A stretch of 64,000 nt of DNA from Dickeya undicola (GCF_000784735.1 NZ_JSYG01000004.1:186001-250000), one strand, 5' to 3'. Positions 11,087 through 21,025 are shown, counted from the stretch's first letter. Made by a program: numbers and translations. The notes: a model not told the origin generated them from the letters alone.

Positions 11087-11490
11087 ATGCTGGACGGTGA
11101 GTATTTCAACCCAGCAAGGACCCTGATTGGACCAGGTAAACTGACTGGGATTGTCAAATACGTTCCGGAAAATGCCTGCATACTAATAACTTATGGTGTA
11201 AATAACGCCATGAAATACGCTCGCTGGATAAAATTTGACGGATATTACTTCATTATACCTGCTTCAAATTCGACGGTATTGAACCTAACCCACAATATGA
11301 GACGTTGATACGAGCAGTCGACGCTGTGAAAGCGAATAAGATTGATTCATTATTAGCGATAGGTGGTGGTTTGATCATACCCACGTACTGTGGACACAGC
11401 CCTAAGCGAGGTTCTGGTTTTCAAATTATTCCGGACTGATACCGCCACAGGCACTAAGCAGGGGTCCTACGTCAGCGTGATTAAACCCCG
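11087..11490 (+). pseudogene. Remnant of an iron-containing alcohol dehydrogenase (YqhD type)
   Basis: Several frames together recall the N-terminal third of YqhD-like NADPH-dependent alcohol dehydrogenases. Frame one reads FNPARTLIGPGKLTGIVKY and then ILITYGVNNAMKY, corresponding to the family's NPTRILFGKG and LITYGGGSVKK. After a frame change near 11250 comes FDGIEPNPQYETLIRAV and SLLAIGGG, the hallmark IEPNP and VGGGS segments. A third piece near 11430-11480 reads ATGTKQGSYVSVI, like the ATGSE motif. No frame continues for more than 75 codons, and the metal-binding His residues are not found. The end point is uncertain. It is a dead gene in the gap between flhD and the next receptor gene. 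Confidence 0.75.
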
Positions 11491-11820
11491 GCCTTGCTAC
11501 TCAGACACAGTAAGCCAATGCGCCATGTCCATATGCCATTTCCAGGTACACGCCTTCCCGTTTTTAGACATCCATCACGCGGACTAATTGCCTAATAATT
11601 GAAATATATAAATAACAGGATTTGATATGCCTCTGCCGCCAGATTCGTGATCGACATCGCATTGAAATTCATGAATGTTTCACATTATATGCCGATGTTA
11701 GATTATGTTGGTATTTGAGTACGGATCGCCACACAGCTGTTTCCAGAAACCAAAAAACGCCCAAACTACACCTGCGCGTAGTACGGTTGATGTACATATA
11801 TTTTTCCTGAAAATGAGCGA
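11491..11820. other. Spacer between the dehydrogenase remnant and a receptor gene
   Basis: It probably contains further decayed dehydrogenase sequence and the promoter of the downstream receptor gene. Only short, unsupported frames occur. No sigma-28 motif (TAAA-N15-GCCGATAA) could be recognised. Confidence 0.5.
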
Positions 11821-13548
11821 ATGGATATGAAAATGATGTCAAAGTCTGAACAACAGGGTAAAACCGGCATATTGGGTAATCTTGGACTGGTGCCGTTATT
11901 TGTCATCATTCTGGGCGGGATCATGCTGTTATTCGCCCTGGCCATCGGCACCGCCAGTTACTTTTTAGTGCGCGCCAATCAGAGCCTGGATTACGTTACT
12001 CAGGAAATTGACGTCCGCCTCGGGCTGTCAAACAGTTCCAACCATCTCAGAACCGCTCGCCTGCTCATTATCCAGGCTGGTGCCGCGGTTCGCGTCGGTG
12101 ACACGGAGGTATTCAATAACAACCTGAAGCAGGCGGAACAGCGTATTGCCTCCTCAAAAGACGCCTTCAAAGTGTATGAGAACCGTGCTGTCAAAACCGA
12201 CACGGACCTGGCATTGGAACCAGAACTGAACAAGGCCTACAACGACTACGTTGAAAAAGGCATCATGCCGATGCTTAAAGCGGCGAAAGATGGTTACTTC
12301 GAAGAAATACTGACGCACGAATCGGAAGAGGTTCGTGTGCTGGACGAAGCCTACAATAAGCCATTACTGAAAGCGATTGCCTTCCGTACCGAACGAGCCA
12401 AAGCGCTTAATAGCAACGCACAGTATCAGGCCATGATGGGTTACACGTTGATGGCTGTCAGCTTCGCGATTGCCATCGCCATGACCCTGCTGACCTTCCT
12501 GTTCTTACGCGGTACGCTGATTAAGCCGATGAACCGTCTGGTACAGCGTATTCAACGTATTGCTCAGGGCGATCTGACCCAGCCTAACGAAACCTATGGC
12601 AAAAATGAAATCGGTATTCTGAGCCAGAACATCCAGCAGATGCAGGCATCGTTGGTACATACGGTTTCCACCGTGCGCGACAGTGCAGACTCCATTTATC
12701 AGGGAACCACTGAGATCTCGGCTGGTAATAGCGACCTCTCTTCCCGCACCGAACAACAAGCGGCAGCGATTGAAGAAACCGCCGCCAGCATGGAACAGTT
12801 GACTGCAACCGTAAAACAGAACTCCGACAACGCGCACCATGCCAGCCAGCTTGCGTCTAACGCTTCAGGCAAGGCGAAACAAGGGGGCGAAATCGTCGAG
12901 AATGTGGTTAACACCATGAACAGTATTTCCGGCAGCTCACGGAAAATTTCTGAAATCACCAACGTGATCAACAGTATCGCCTTCCAGACCAACATCCTGG
13001 CATTGAACGCCGCAGTAGAAGCGGCCCGTGCGGGCGAGCAAGGGCGTGGATTCGCAGTGGTGGCAGGAGAAGTACGCAGCCTGGCACAACGCAGTGCTCA
13101 AGCGGCCAAGGAAATTGAAGGCCTGATCTCCGAATCCGTGTCTCTGGTTCATAGTGGCTCAGAACTGGTAGACAAAGCAGGGCAGACCATGCATGAAATC
13201 GTTCAGGCCGTAAGCAGCGTGACCGATATTATGAATGAAATCGCCTCTGCCTCGGATGAACAGAGCCGTGGTATCACTCAGGTTGGGCAGGCGATTTCCG
13301 AAATGGATAGCGTCACACAGCAAAACGCCGCACTGGTGCAACAGGCTTCTGCTGCTGCCTCATCGCTCGAAGAACAGGCGATGGTGCTGACCCGTGCGGT
13401 ATCCGCCTTCAAACTTATCGGCCATCATCAGGATAAAGGGTACACACCGGCTCCTCTTGCGCCAAAACCGCAATTGGCTACATCAACTGCGGCGCTGAGT
13501 TCTTCTTCCAGCACTAAATCGGGCAGTGATAACTGGGAAACCTTCTGA
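11821..13548 (+). CDS. Methyl-accepting chemotaxis protein, Tar-type layout
   Basis: This is a 575-residue inner-membrane chemoreceptor. A first helix at about 25-50 is followed by a periplasmic domain of about 155 residues, a second helix at about 205-230, HAMP, and the coiled-coil signalling domain with the invariant tip [21 protein letters not shown]. Methylation helices flank the tip ([18 protein letters not shown]). It ends in NWETF, so it can recruit CheR and CheB and adapt efficiently. The Tar/Tsr aspartate- or serine-binding arginine motif LNRAG is not present; the equivalent region reads [10 protein letters not shown], with two arginines, so the ligand is open. The start is uncertain among three close ATGs. 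It is followed by a strong terminator and stands alone. Confidence 0.88.
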   Translation: MDMKMMSKSEQQGKTGILGNLGLVPLFVIILGGIMLLFALAIGTASYFLVRANQSLDYVTQEIDVRLGLSNSSNHLRTARLLIIQAGAAVRVGDTEVFNNNLKQAEQRIASSKDAFKVYENRAVKTDTDLALEPELNKAYNDYVEKGIMPMLKAAKDGYFEEILTHESEEVRVLDEAYNKPLLKAIAFRTERAKALNSNAQYQAMMGYTLMAVSFAIAIAMTLLTFLFLRGTLIKPMNRLVQRIQRIAQGDLTQPNETYGKNEIGILSQNIQQMQASLVHTVSTVRDSADSIYQGTTEISAGNSDLSSRTEQQAAAIEETAASMEQLTATVKQNSDNAHHASQLASNASGKAKQGGEIVENVVNTMNSISGSSRKISEITNVINSIAFQTNILALNAAVEAARAGEQGRGFAVVAGEVRSLAQRSAQAAKEIEGLISESVSLVHSGSELVDKAGQTMHEIVQAVSSVTDIMNEIASASDEQSRGITQVGQAISEMDSVTQQNAALVQQASAAASSLEEQAMVLTRAVSAFKLIGHHQDKGYTPAPLAPKPQLATSTAALSSSSSTKSGSDNWETF

Positions 13549-13554
13549 TGTGGG

Positions 13555-13596
13555 CAGGCCGATACGGTTAACAACGGTATCGGCCTGTTTATTTTT
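13555..13596 (+). terminator. Rho-independent terminator of the chemoreceptor gene
   Basis: CAGGCCGATAC and GTATCGGCCTG form a perfect 11-bp stem (13555-13565 and 13577-13587) followed by TTTATTTTT. It begins seven bases after the stop codon. It probably also serves the convergent small gene that ends at 13589. Confidence 0.9.
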
Positions 13597-13813
13597 CCGC
13601 TGATTGACGCCGTTCGACAAAGACGCCTTCTGGGCTGTTAAGCTCGTTGAAGAACCAGATCCCCTCGGGGTACTCCTCCAATGCAATTAGGTACATGGTT
13701 CCCTCTTGAAACGGTTCCACCGCCAGAATGACTCCTTCTCTGCGCACCTCGCCATCGGTCTTTACTGTCACCATATCATTTACGTTCAATCGTTCACCTC
13801 TTCTTCTTTTCAT
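13589..13813 (-). CDS. Small conserved-looking protein of unknown function
   Basis: The ATG at 13813 gives 74 residues ([15 protein letters not shown]). The peptide is charged and probably beta-rich ([22 protein letters not shown], then [18 protein letters not shown]), which suggests a small barrel-like fold, but I do not recognise the family. Starts are ambiguous. The frame is open upstream from a GTG at 13846. The best ribosome binding site (AGAGGTGA) lies inside the first codons and would serve a TTG at 13789. Its 3' end touches the terminator of the convergent receptor gene. It is coding in character: no stops, good codon usage and a sensible composition. Confidence 0.55.
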   Translation of the reverse strand: MKRRRGERLNVNDMVTVKTDGEVRREGVILAVEPFQEGTMYLIALEEYPEGIWFFNELNSPEGVFVERRQSAEK

Positions 13814-14045
13814 CCCGACGCTGCCGTACAGCCCGGACGAAACCACTTATGCCAATCTACCGACGGTATTGTCAAACTCCAACTGCCGGGCCGCCGGGTT
13901 CCTCCTCAACCGGGACAAACCCACGTTTCCTCAGAATAACAGCATAGAAGCAGCACATAAGGTCGATACCCCAGGCACAGAGGACGAGGTGACTGAACAT
14001 CTTTTTCTTTATTGCGACTCCACGTTCATGCTTCAGACACAACCA

Positions 14046-14531
14046 TCAGTCAAACACACCGTTGATAATGGTGGTCACGACCGCCGTGCTGATCGCAATT
14101 AATACCAGATCCTTACCGACAATTCGCCACTCATACCCAGGATAAGACGGCAACCCCCGCAGCATTTCAGGCGGTACGGCACGGCGAGCAATCCCCGGCG
14201 GCAGAGGTTTCCCTCTGGCCAGATTCTTCGCAACGCCAGGAGGAAGCCCGCGATAACCGGTAAAGCCATGATCGACGGCAAGACGCCGCGCATCATTATA
14301 TGAATATGAGAAACGATTATGATCCGGCGATCGCCCGCCATCATCAGGCATGGATGACCGCGCAGTGCCTGGGTGCCCTTCCTGATGACGAGGATTATCA
14401 CGTTGCCATTGATAATCGGCTCCACCATTGCCCTGCCCCTTCCCTCCAGGCTCAGCCAATACTGGAACAGAAGTCAAAACCACAGAGGTAGCCAGCACTA
14501 TTGCCAGCACTGAAAAAGAGGATGTAGACAT
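14046..14531 (-). CDS. CigR-like exported protein
   Basis: The 161-residue protein has a signal peptide (about 1-26, ending VLAEP), a disordered Gly/Asn/Arg-rich stretch (about 28-75), a conserved YRGLPPGVAKNLARGKPLPPGIARR motif (about 93-115), and a C-terminal hydrophobic segment (KDLVLIAISTAVVTTIINGVF). This order is that of the CigR family, whose Salmonella member is an antivirulence inner-membrane protein. AAGGTCG before the ATG at 14531 supports the start. It is a single gene with divergent neighbours. The family assignment is from memory of the PPG-repeat motif; the role in a plant pathogen is unknown. Confidence 0.6.
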   Translation of the reverse strand: MSTSSFSVLAIVLATSVVLTSVPVLAEPGGKGQGNGGADYQWQRDNPRHQEGHPGTARSSMPDDGGRSPDHNRFSYSYNDARRLAVDHGFTGYRGLPPGVAKNLARGKPLPPGIARRAVPPEMLRGLPSYPGYEWRIVGKDLVLIAISTAVVTTIINGVFD

Positions 14532-14949
14532 AATGCGACCTTATTATGAATGGAAACCATAAGGAATATATATAGCGCGAATATCAGGACAAATAGGGAA
14601 TTTCTCAGTTTTTGTCTATCGGCGTACATGGCACATCAGCGCTGCATTCATGTCACTGGCAGATGAATATATCGCCGCATACTTTTAAAACACCGTTTCA
14701 TCTGAATTGCTGTTTTTCTGATATCATCGCCTCCACCTTGCTCTACATGCTTTTATAATCACCACGGTGAATAGTTTTATGAACATGTAATTCAGCCGCT
14801 GTGTTCAGGTATAACACAACGCCAGTCTGACCTCAGTTTGCGTTTGTTGGTTACGGCACTCTGGTTTAGATAAAGAATATGCTCAGTTCGTAATAAAAAA
14901 GGTTTGTGACACTTGTCCTCCTTCAGTCTGTGATACGAAGATAGATAAC
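14532..14949. other. 418-base divergent intergenic region
   Basis: It separates the CigR-like gene from the MATE transporter gene and must hold both promoters. It is AT-rich and contains no frame with a ribosome binding site. I could not identify an operator. Confidence 0.5.
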
Positions 14950-16386
14950 ATGATTTTGAATACAGCCAAGCAGCTGTTGAATACTCTGAGAAACACCTCC
15001 TGGTACAAGAAACGTCATTCCAACCGAGTTTTGTTCTGGCGTGAAATTACACCATTAGCGGTTCCCATCTTTATCGAAGGGCTGTGTGTGGTGTTGATGG
15101 GAATATTCAGCACTTTTCTGGTTAGCTGGCTGGGCAAAGAGGCCATGGCCGCCGTGGGATTGGCGGACAGTTTTAACATGCTGATTATTGCGTTTTTCAC
15201 CGCAGTCGCGCTCGGGACTGCCGTTGTGGTGGCGTTTAGTCTGGGTCAGCGTAATCGTAAACAGGCCCGGCAAGCCGCACGGCAATCGATCTCATTATTG
15301 GTGCTGATCTCCCTACTACTGGTGGTGCTGGTGGAGTTTGCTGGTCAAGTCATCATCGACCTGATTGCCTATAATGCCGAACCGGCCGTGAAATCTCTGG
15401 CGCTGACATTCCTGCGCCTTACCGTATGGGGTTACCCGGCGTTGGCTATCACGCTGGTCGGCTGTGGCGCATTGCGCGGTGCTGGTAACACCCGTTTGCC
15501 AATGATCATCAATATCGGGATGAATATCCTGAACATTCTGCTCAGCGGCGTATTGATTTATGGCGTGGCTTCATGGCAAGGCGTGGGGTTCATTGGCGCA
15601 GGGCTGGGGATCACGCTCTCGCGTTATCTGGGCGCGTTATGTGTCGTGCTCGCGCTGACCAAAGGCTTCAACAGTGCGCTGCGCATCCCGTTTCAGAGCT
15701 ATTTCGCACCATTCACCACCACCATTCTCTATGAGGTGCTCAGCATCGGCATTCCGGCCAGCATTGAATCGGTCATGTTTAATGTGGGGAAATTGATCAC
15801 CCAGCGATTTGTCGCTGGCATGGGAACCGAGGTCATTGCAGGCAACTTTATTGCCTTTTCAATTGTCGCACTGATTAACCTGCCAGGTAACGCACTGGGT
15901 TCAACCTCGACCATCATTGTCGGATCACGCCTGGGTAAAGGGCAGCGTATGCAACCGGAACGGCAGTTGAAGTATATTTTCTGGCTTTCTAATGTTGGTT
16001 TATGTGCATTGGCATTGCTCTCTGTACCGACGGCTGGATTGATGGCCTCAATGTATACCAACGAACCCGATGTGATTACCGTGGTTAAGCAGTTGATCTG
16101 GCTTAATGCGTTGTTCATGCCCGCGTGGGCGGCTTCCTGGGTGCTACCCGCCGGCCTGAAAGGAGCTAAAGATGCCAGCTATACTATGTGGGTTGCGCTG
16201 GCAGGTATGTGGGGTTGCCGGGTGGTCGCCGGTTATATTCTGGGCATTATGCTAGGATTTGGGGTAATCGGCGTCTGGATGGGAATGTTTTTTGACTGGA
16301 TCGTCCGTGGTGCACTGTTTTATCACCGTATGGTCAGCGGCAAATGGTTGTGGCGCTACAAACCGACGGTTAATCAAAACAGGTAA
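14950..16386 (+). CDS. yeeO: MATE family efflux transporter, YeeO type
   Basis: The 478 residues form about 12 membrane helices of the MATE (MatE duplicated) fold, which exports drugs or flavins using ion gradients. It resembles E. coli YeeO over its whole length: the leading LFWREITPLAVPIF, the GALRGAGNT motif near residue 177, and the closing MWGCRVVAGYILGIMLGFGVIGVWMGMF region. YeeO has been linked to flavin and dipeptide export. The ATG at 14950 gives an N-terminus of about 35 soluble residues before the first helix. It is a single gene, possibly protective against plant antimicrobials, which is inference. Confidence 0.78.
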   Translation: MILNTAKQLLNTLRNTSWYKKRHSNRVLFWREITPLAVPIFIEGLCVVLMGIFSTFLVSWLGKEAMAAVGLADSFNMLIIAFFTAVALGTAVVVAFSLGQRNRKQARQAARQSISLLVLISLLLVVLVEFAGQVIIDLIAYNAEPAVKSLALTFLRLTVWGYPALAITLVGCGALRGAGNTRLPMIINIGMNILNILLSGVLIYGVASWQGVGFIGAGLGITLSRYLGALCVVLALTKGFNSALRIPFQSYFAPFTTTILYEVLSIGIPASIESVMFNVGKLITQRFVAGMGTEVIAGNFIAFSIVALINLPGNALGSTSTIIVGSRLGKGQRMQPERQLKYIFWLSNVGLCALALLSVPTAGLMASMYTNEPDVITVVKQLIWLNALFMPAWAASWVLPAGLKGAKDASYTMWVALAGMWGCRVVAGYILGIMLGFGVIGVWMGMFFDWIVRGALFYHRMVSGKWLWRYKPTVNQNR

Positions 16387-16623
16387 GAAAATCAGCATTC
16401 TCAAAACATATTTAGGAGCGCGCCGTTCACTGTTTCCATAAGAACAGAATCATCACGGTGGCTAATCATTTAATCCGAAGTGCGTCTCAATTCCCTTTAT
16501 TTTTAATAATTATCATTATCCTGCAATATAAAATCCATTTGACCATACATATTGGGTCGTGAATACTGCCGAAAACTAATAAAGAGAGATACCTGCCATC
16601 TGGCTAACTAACAGGAGTGAGCA

Positions 16624-17001
16624 ATGAAAAAAACTATTATGGCTATCGGCCTGGCAATCGCGGCATCTACGGTAGCCCTGCCATTGACGAGTCAGGCTGC
16701 CGTCAAAGACGAAATGGGTGCAATGGCAAAGAGCTACAAGAGTGCTTCCAGTGCCAATGATGCCGCTACGCTAAAAGCAGACTTGTTGAACCTGAAAGCC
16801 CATGCGACCAAGGCCAAAGCAGACCCGGAGTTTAACAAAGGCCCGAACAGCGCCGTGTTTAACGAAGGCCTGGATAAACTGCTCAAACAAATCGACGCAG
16901 CTATCGCCCTGGTTGATGCAGGCAAACTGCAAGAAGCCAAAACCGCCACCGATGAATTGAAGAAAACCCGCGCCGAGTACCACAAAAAACTGGGCGTATA
17001 A
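16624..17001 (+). CDS. cybC: Cytochrome b562-family periplasmic protein
   Basis: This 125-residue protein has a signal peptide (1-25, cleavage after SQA) and a four-helix bundle. The residues that bind haem in cytochrome b562, a Met near the mature N-terminus and a His near the C-terminus, are both present: M31 in VKDEM and H120 in TRAEYHKKLG. It is a soluble periplasmic electron carrier whose physiological partner is not known. A strong ribosome binding site (AGGAGTGAGCA) precedes the ATG. A terminator follows, so it is monocistronic. Confidence 0.85.
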   Translation: MKKTIMAIGLAIAASTVALPLTSQAAVKDEMGAMAKSYKSASSANDAATLKADLLNLKAHATKAKADPEFNKGPNSAVFNEGLDKLLKQIDAAIALVDAGKLQEAKTATDELKKTRAEYHKKLGV

Positions 17002-17011
17002 TTCACCCGCA

Positions 17012-17055
17012 CCGCAGCAGTTGGCTCCTTATCTCTGCTGCGGCCTTCCTTCTTT
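17012..17055 (+). terminator. Terminator of cybC
   Basis: CCGCAGCAG and CTGCTGCGG form a perfect 9-bp stem with a 14-base loop, followed by a C/T-rich tract (CCTTCCTTCTTTCC). It starts 11 bases after the cybC stop. Confidence 0.75.
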
Positions 17056-17377
17056 CCTATCCGGCATTAATAAAACCGCATAACGACGTCTTTTCATCGC
17101 TTTATATCGTCAGATTATTCCTCATCGTGAGCATATTAGGAAACCACAGGCACCATCAAAAAAATACAACTGCGCATTTTCATGATGACTAACATCATCG
17201 GCAAAGATTGTATTGAAAATTCCGAGAATGAGCCGGGCATCTGGATCTACTGTAGAAAATCCACTATAACCTAGTGAGTTTCATCATATGCGGTATTGGT
17301 ATATTGATGAACGCACCGACTGAATAGAATAAAACCAACCACATATTCTATTTACAGTTAACACTGACACAGTGTCA

Positions 17378-17396
17378 TATGAAATGGAGATTCATT
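17378..17396. promoter_or_regulatory. KdgR-like box overlapping the cel5Z ribosome binding site
   Basis: TATGAAATGGAGATTCATT matches 16 of 19 positions of the Dickeya KdgR operator pattern AATRAAAYRNYRTTTYATT, as I remember it. The GGAG inside it is the ribosome binding site of cel5Z, so the match may partly reflect translation signals. It is a candidate only. Confidence 0.3.
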
Positions 17397-17397
17397 T

Positions 17398-18678
17398 ATG
17401 CCTCTCTCTTATTTGGATAGCAATACATCCATCAATAGCAAAAAAGATACCCCCCGTAAAAAATTGTTTATATCTTTCGCCTGTTTAGGATTCGGTCTTG
17501 CCTGCCTTTCCAGTAATGTCTGGGCAAGTGTTGAACCATTATCCGTCAACGGCAATAAAATCTATGCAGGTGAAAAAGCCAAGAGCTTTGCTGGCAACAG
17601 CTTGTTCTGGAGTAATAATGGCTGGGGTGGTGAGAAGTTCTACACGGCAGATACCGTTGCTTCGCTGAAAAAAGACTGGAAATCCAGCATTGTTCGGGCG
17701 GCGATGGGTGTTCAGGACAGCGGTGGTTATCTTCAGGACCCCGCTGGCAACAAAGCCAAAGTAGAAAAAGTCGTGGATGCTGCCATTGCCAACGATATGT
17801 ATGTCATTATTGACTGGCACTCGCATTCTGCAGAAAACAATCGCAGTGAAGCCATTAGCTTCTTCCAGGAAATGGCACGAAAATATGGTAACAAGCCGAA
17901 TGTTATTTATGAAATTTATAACGAGCCGCTACAGGTATCATGGAGTAACACCATTAAGCCTTATGCCGAAGCAGTTATTTCCGCCATTCGTGCCATTGAC
18001 CCAGACAACCTCATTATTGTCGGGACACCCAGTTGGTCGCAAAACGTTGATGAAGCCTCACGAGATCCGATCAACGGCAAGAACATCGCCTATACGCTAC
18101 ATTTCTACGCCGGAACTCATGGGGCATCATTACGTGATAAAGCACGTCAGGCATTAAATAACGGTATTGCACTTTTTGTCACTGAGTGGGGTGCAGTTAA
18201 CGCTGATGGTAATGGTGGTGTGAATCAGACAGAAACTGATGCCTGGGTAACGTTTATGCGAGATAACAATATCAGCAACGCAAACTGGGCGTTAAATGAT
18301 AAAAACGAGGGGGCCTCAACCTATTATCCGGACTCTACAAACCTGACTGAATCTGGGAAAAAAGTAAAATCGATCATTCAAAGCTGGCCATATAAAGTGA
18401 GCAATGCCGCCAGCGAAACAACCGAACCATCAACGGATACCACTACAACGCCTGTAGTTGATGAACCTACGACTACCGATACTCCGGCGACTGCCGATTG
18501 TACCAATGTCAACGTTTACCCCAACTGGGTTAGTAAAGACTGGGCAGGCGGGCAGCCCAACCATAATGAAGCGGGCCAATCAATTATCTATAAAGGCAAC
18601 CTTTACACCGCAAACTGGTACACCTCATCCGTTCCGGGTAGCGATGCATCCTGGGCGCAGGTTGGTAGCTGTAACTGA
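17398..18678 (+). CDS. celZ: Secreted endoglucanase Z (GH5 cellulase with CBM5)
   Basis: Cel5Z (EGZ) hydrolyses internal beta-1,4-glucosidic bonds of cellulose outside the cell. The 426 residues show a 43-residue signal peptide (cleavage NVWA/SVEPL), a GH5 catalytic domain (about 44-332) with acid/base E176 in YNEPL and nucleophile E263 in VTEWGA, a Ser/Thr/Pro/Asp linker (about 338-372), and a C-terminal cellulose-binding domain of family 5 ([11 protein letters not shown]...SWAQVGSCN). The known Dickeya enzyme has the same layout and catalytic Glu numbers (133 and 220 in the mature protein). In Dickeya it is exported by Sec and then by the Out type II system, which is not encoded in this window. 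It is convergent with pelL. Confidence 0.96.
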   Translation: MPLSYLDSNTSINSKKDTPRKKLFISFACLGFGLACLSSNVWASVEPLSVNGNKIYAGEKAKSFAGNSLFWSNNGWGGEKFYTADTVASLKKDWKSSIVRAAMGVQDSGGYLQDPAGNKAKVEKVVDAAIANDMYVIIDWHSHSAENNRSEAISFFQEMARKYGNKPNVIYEIYNEPLQVSWSNTIKPYAEAVISAIRAIDPDNLIIVGTPSWSQNVDEASRDPINGKNIAYTLHFYAGTHGASLRDKARQALNNGIALFVTEWGAVNADGNGGVNQTETDAWVTFMRDNNISNANWALNDKNEGASTYYPDSTNLTESGKKVKSIIQSWPYKVSNAASETTEPSTDTTTTPVVDEPTTTDTPATADCTNVNVYPNWVSKDWAGGQPNHNEAGQSIIYKGNLYTANWYTSSVPGSDASWAQVGSCN

Positions 18679-18704
18679 TTGATTAAATTTTTTCACCCCA
18701 GAAA

Positions 18705-18728
18705 CAGGGCTGCATGATTGCAGCCCTG
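18705..18728. terminator. Bidirectional terminator between cel5Z and pelL
   Basis: CAGGGCTGCA and TGCAGCCCTG make a perfect 10-bp stem with a TGAT loop. It lies 26 bases after the cel5Z stop and 17 bases after the pelL stop on the other strand. T-tracts are short on both sides. Confidence 0.75.
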
Positions 18729-18745
18729 ATATCAACACCCACTAC

Positions 18746-20023
18746 TTAATTGCGTTCAAATGCGCCCAAATCCGGTGCGCTACCTGAATAGCTGATACCG
18801 CTCTCTTTTGTACCCGCATTAATCAGCTTTGAGTTAGCCGACAAACGGAATAATGACGTTTCCGGCAGCGTACCGTCATTATCACGAGATACGGTCGCAA
18901 GAGACGTGTCCAGGCTGACGAAATCGGAAGCAGAAGCCGCCGGTCCCGTATCCCATGAATTAGCCTTCGCATCCGCATTACTGACCGTTACAGAAGCAGA
19001 CAGTGACACGTTATTACGGAAGTAATGTTTCTGACCTGACTGTACTTTGCTCCCAAAACCATAATTAATACCGTTTTTATATGACGTGTTATTTATCACA
19101 GTAACACCGCCAGCATTATTATTCTGGTCAAAACCTTTGCTCACATTACCAAACGCGACAGAACGGGTAATACGATGATTACCAACCGCCTGATTCCCCC
19201 CCAGCTTAAACCCGTTGCCATTACCAGCGAACGCGCTGTCATTCCAATAATTAACACCATTACGGAAGGCCCAACTATCTTCGATCACCACTTTCTGTGG
19301 GCTGTCAAATAAGTCGAATCCATCATCCGAGTTTTCCCAAGCCCGGCAACCGACGAAACGGTTACCCGGTCCTTGCTTTTGTTTCGGCCCAAAACCATCG
19401 GCCATACTACCGTTCTTCTTAGGATCATAGTTACGGTAAGCATCTGAATTAATGACCGTGTTATATGAGCCACCGTTATTGATTTCAAGTCCGGTATTAC
19501 GGTTATGATGGAATGCTGTATTCTCAAAAGTATTATGGCTACCAATAACATAAGCCCCTTGATATCCGGCTCGGGTTACCTCTACACCTTTGAAATACCA
19601 GTAATCGCCAGTCACATAAAACCCGTAAGACGCCTGTACCCATTGGCTGTCCGGGAATGAGAAGTCAAATACAGCCCGACCACAATTAGCGGCGGCCACA
19701 TAAATCGGCGAACCCTCTTTTCCGGATTTATTGAATGTAATCGTATTCCCTTTCCCCTGTGTATAGGGAATAGTATAGGTTCCTGGTTTCAGCAGAATCA
19801 ATTCGCCGGGGTTAACCGCTGCCATGGCAGCAGAAAAATTCATTGGCGAATTAAAGCTATTGCCGTTATTACTGCTATTACCATTCGGTGCAACATAATA
19901 AATACGCTTAGTGCTAATCCCACTGGTAAGATCAGAACTACAATCTGCTGCCAGAACTGATGTGCTATTTACCAGAAAGAATGCCGCTAACCCGGTACTG
20001 ATAAAACAATTTAAATATTTCAT
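18746..20023 (-). CDS. pelL: Secreted pectate lyase L (PL9)
   Basis: PelL cleaves polygalacturonate and partly methylated pectin by calcium-dependent beta-elimination. From the ATG at 20023 (GAGG six bases upstream) the precursor has 425 residues with a 25-residue signal peptide. With this start, the residues known from the Pel9A structure fall at exactly the published numbers: calcium ligands D209, D233, D234 and D237, and catalytic base K273. The middle is a right-handed beta-helix of repeated Asn-rich turns. An upstream in-frame ATG (20056) has no such support. The enzyme is an Out type II secretion substrate in Dickeya. Together with cel5Z it forms a small cell-wall-degrading pair. Confidence 0.96.
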   Translation of the reverse strand: MKYLNCFISTGLAAFFLVNSTSVLAADCSSDLTSGISTKRIYYVAPNGNSSNNGNSFNSPMNFSAAMAAVNPGELILLKPGTYTIPYTQGKGNTITFNKSGKEGSPIYVAAANCGRAVFDFSFPDSQWVQASYGFYVTGDYWYFKGVEVTRAGYQGAYVIGSHNTFENTAFHHNRNTGLEINNGGSYNTVINSDAYRNYDPKKNGSMADGFGPKQKQGPGNRFVGCRAWENSDDGFDLFDSPQKVVIEDSWAFRNGVNYWNDSAFAGNGNGFKLGGNQAVGNHRITRSVAFGNVSKGFDQNNNAGGVTVINNTSYKNGINYGFGSKVQSGQKHYFRNNVSLSASVTVSNADAKANSWDTGPAASASDFVSLDTSLATVSRDNDGTLPETSLFRLSANSKLINAGTKESGISYSGSAPDLGAFERN

Positions 20024-20713
20024 CCTTTGCCTCATGATGTTGTAAAAATCATCCATCCATCGTCCTCAAGATGCATACATTGGCAAATGTCGTCAGGAGG
20101 GGAAAAGGCTGCGATCCACTACATCTAAAATCGATAGCCAATGAGTCAGCCTGTCACGGTGAAAATTACGTTGGAAAAGTACCATTCCTTCGGTTTTCCT
20201 TGAACAGAAGCTGTTCTGAGTACATTGCATCCTGCATATTGAGGTAGTCTAAGTATACTATGTTTACAATATATGAATACTGACTATCAAGGGAGGACCT
20301 CGATTGTTAAAGATGTATATGCCACTCACAACTCACTTCTCACGATAAAAAATCAAATAAAAAACAAAAAAAGACATTTGTCACTTGTCTAAATAAAAAT
20401 AACATTATTAGTGTATTAATTCAGAATTGAGAGCACCGCTATATATGTGAATAAGATAACCATTATATTTAACAGCAAGTATACCTACACGGATGCTTTA
20501 TCCTCACCGTGACCGACAACATCGACTGCGCATTCCCCTACTCGTGCATCCAGCACGTTCCTGTTTGCTGATAACTGAACCATCACCCATCGCTGCCATC
20601 ACCATACGTCAACTGGTTTAATGACCTGCATATAGCGCGAGACAACGCGTGAAAACATCCTGTTATCTCCGCCGTTATTACTCTGCCTGAAAAACCAATG
20701 ACTGGACTCACAC
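20024..20713. other. Divergent 690-base region between pelL and the lysis cassette
   Basis: The region contains the pelL promoter and presumably the promoter of the lysis genes. It is AT-rich around 20330-20480. I found no convincing KdgR, CRP or Fur site, no repeats and no frame with a ribosome binding site. No phage attachment site or integrase remnant could be seen. Confidence 0.55.
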
Positions 20714-21025
20714 ATGAATGAAACAGATAAAAGCATCGTCTCTCTATTTATCATCGGCACACTCATTGCCGTCGGCAAAGTGCTGGCGAGCAGTGAGCCC
20801 ATCACACTGCGGTTATTTATTGGTCGCGTGATGCTGGGAGGTTTTGTCTCAATGATGGCGGGCATCGCTCTAGTGCAGTTCCCCGACCTATCCCCCGTCG
20901 CTATCAACGGCATCGGTGCCGCACTGGGCATCGCTGGCTACCAGACGATTGAACTGCTTATTCAACGCCGTGTTCGCCAACTGGGGAAAAAAAACACACC
21001 GGAGAAACATAACGATGCTCAATAA
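20714..21025 (+). CDS. Phage-type holin
   Basis: The 103-residue protein has three predicted membrane segments (about 8-25, 33-55 and 62-85) and a charged C-terminal tail (QRRVRQLGKKNTPEKHNDAQ), the layout of small phage holins. Holins assemble holes in the inner membrane at a set time and release the endolysin. Its stop codon region overlaps the start of the endolysin gene by 11 bases in another frame. It is the first gene of a compact four-gene lysis cassette. Identification rests on topology plus context; the exact holin family is not certain. Confidence 0.82.
   Translation: MNETDKSIVSLFIIGTLIAVGKVLASSEPITLRLFIGRVMLGGFVSMMAGIALVQFPDLSPVAINGIGAALGIAGYQTIELLIQRRVRQLGKKNTPEKHNDAQ

Larger units (their letters stand above)
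17002..17397. other. Intergenic region upstream of cel5Z
   Basis: It contains the cybC terminator (17012-17043) and the cel5Z promoter region. A KdgR-like sequence overlaps the cel5Z ribosome binding site (separate entry), and a short palindrome GACAC-A-GTGTC lies just before it. I could not place the promoter boxes with confidence. Confidence 0.5.
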
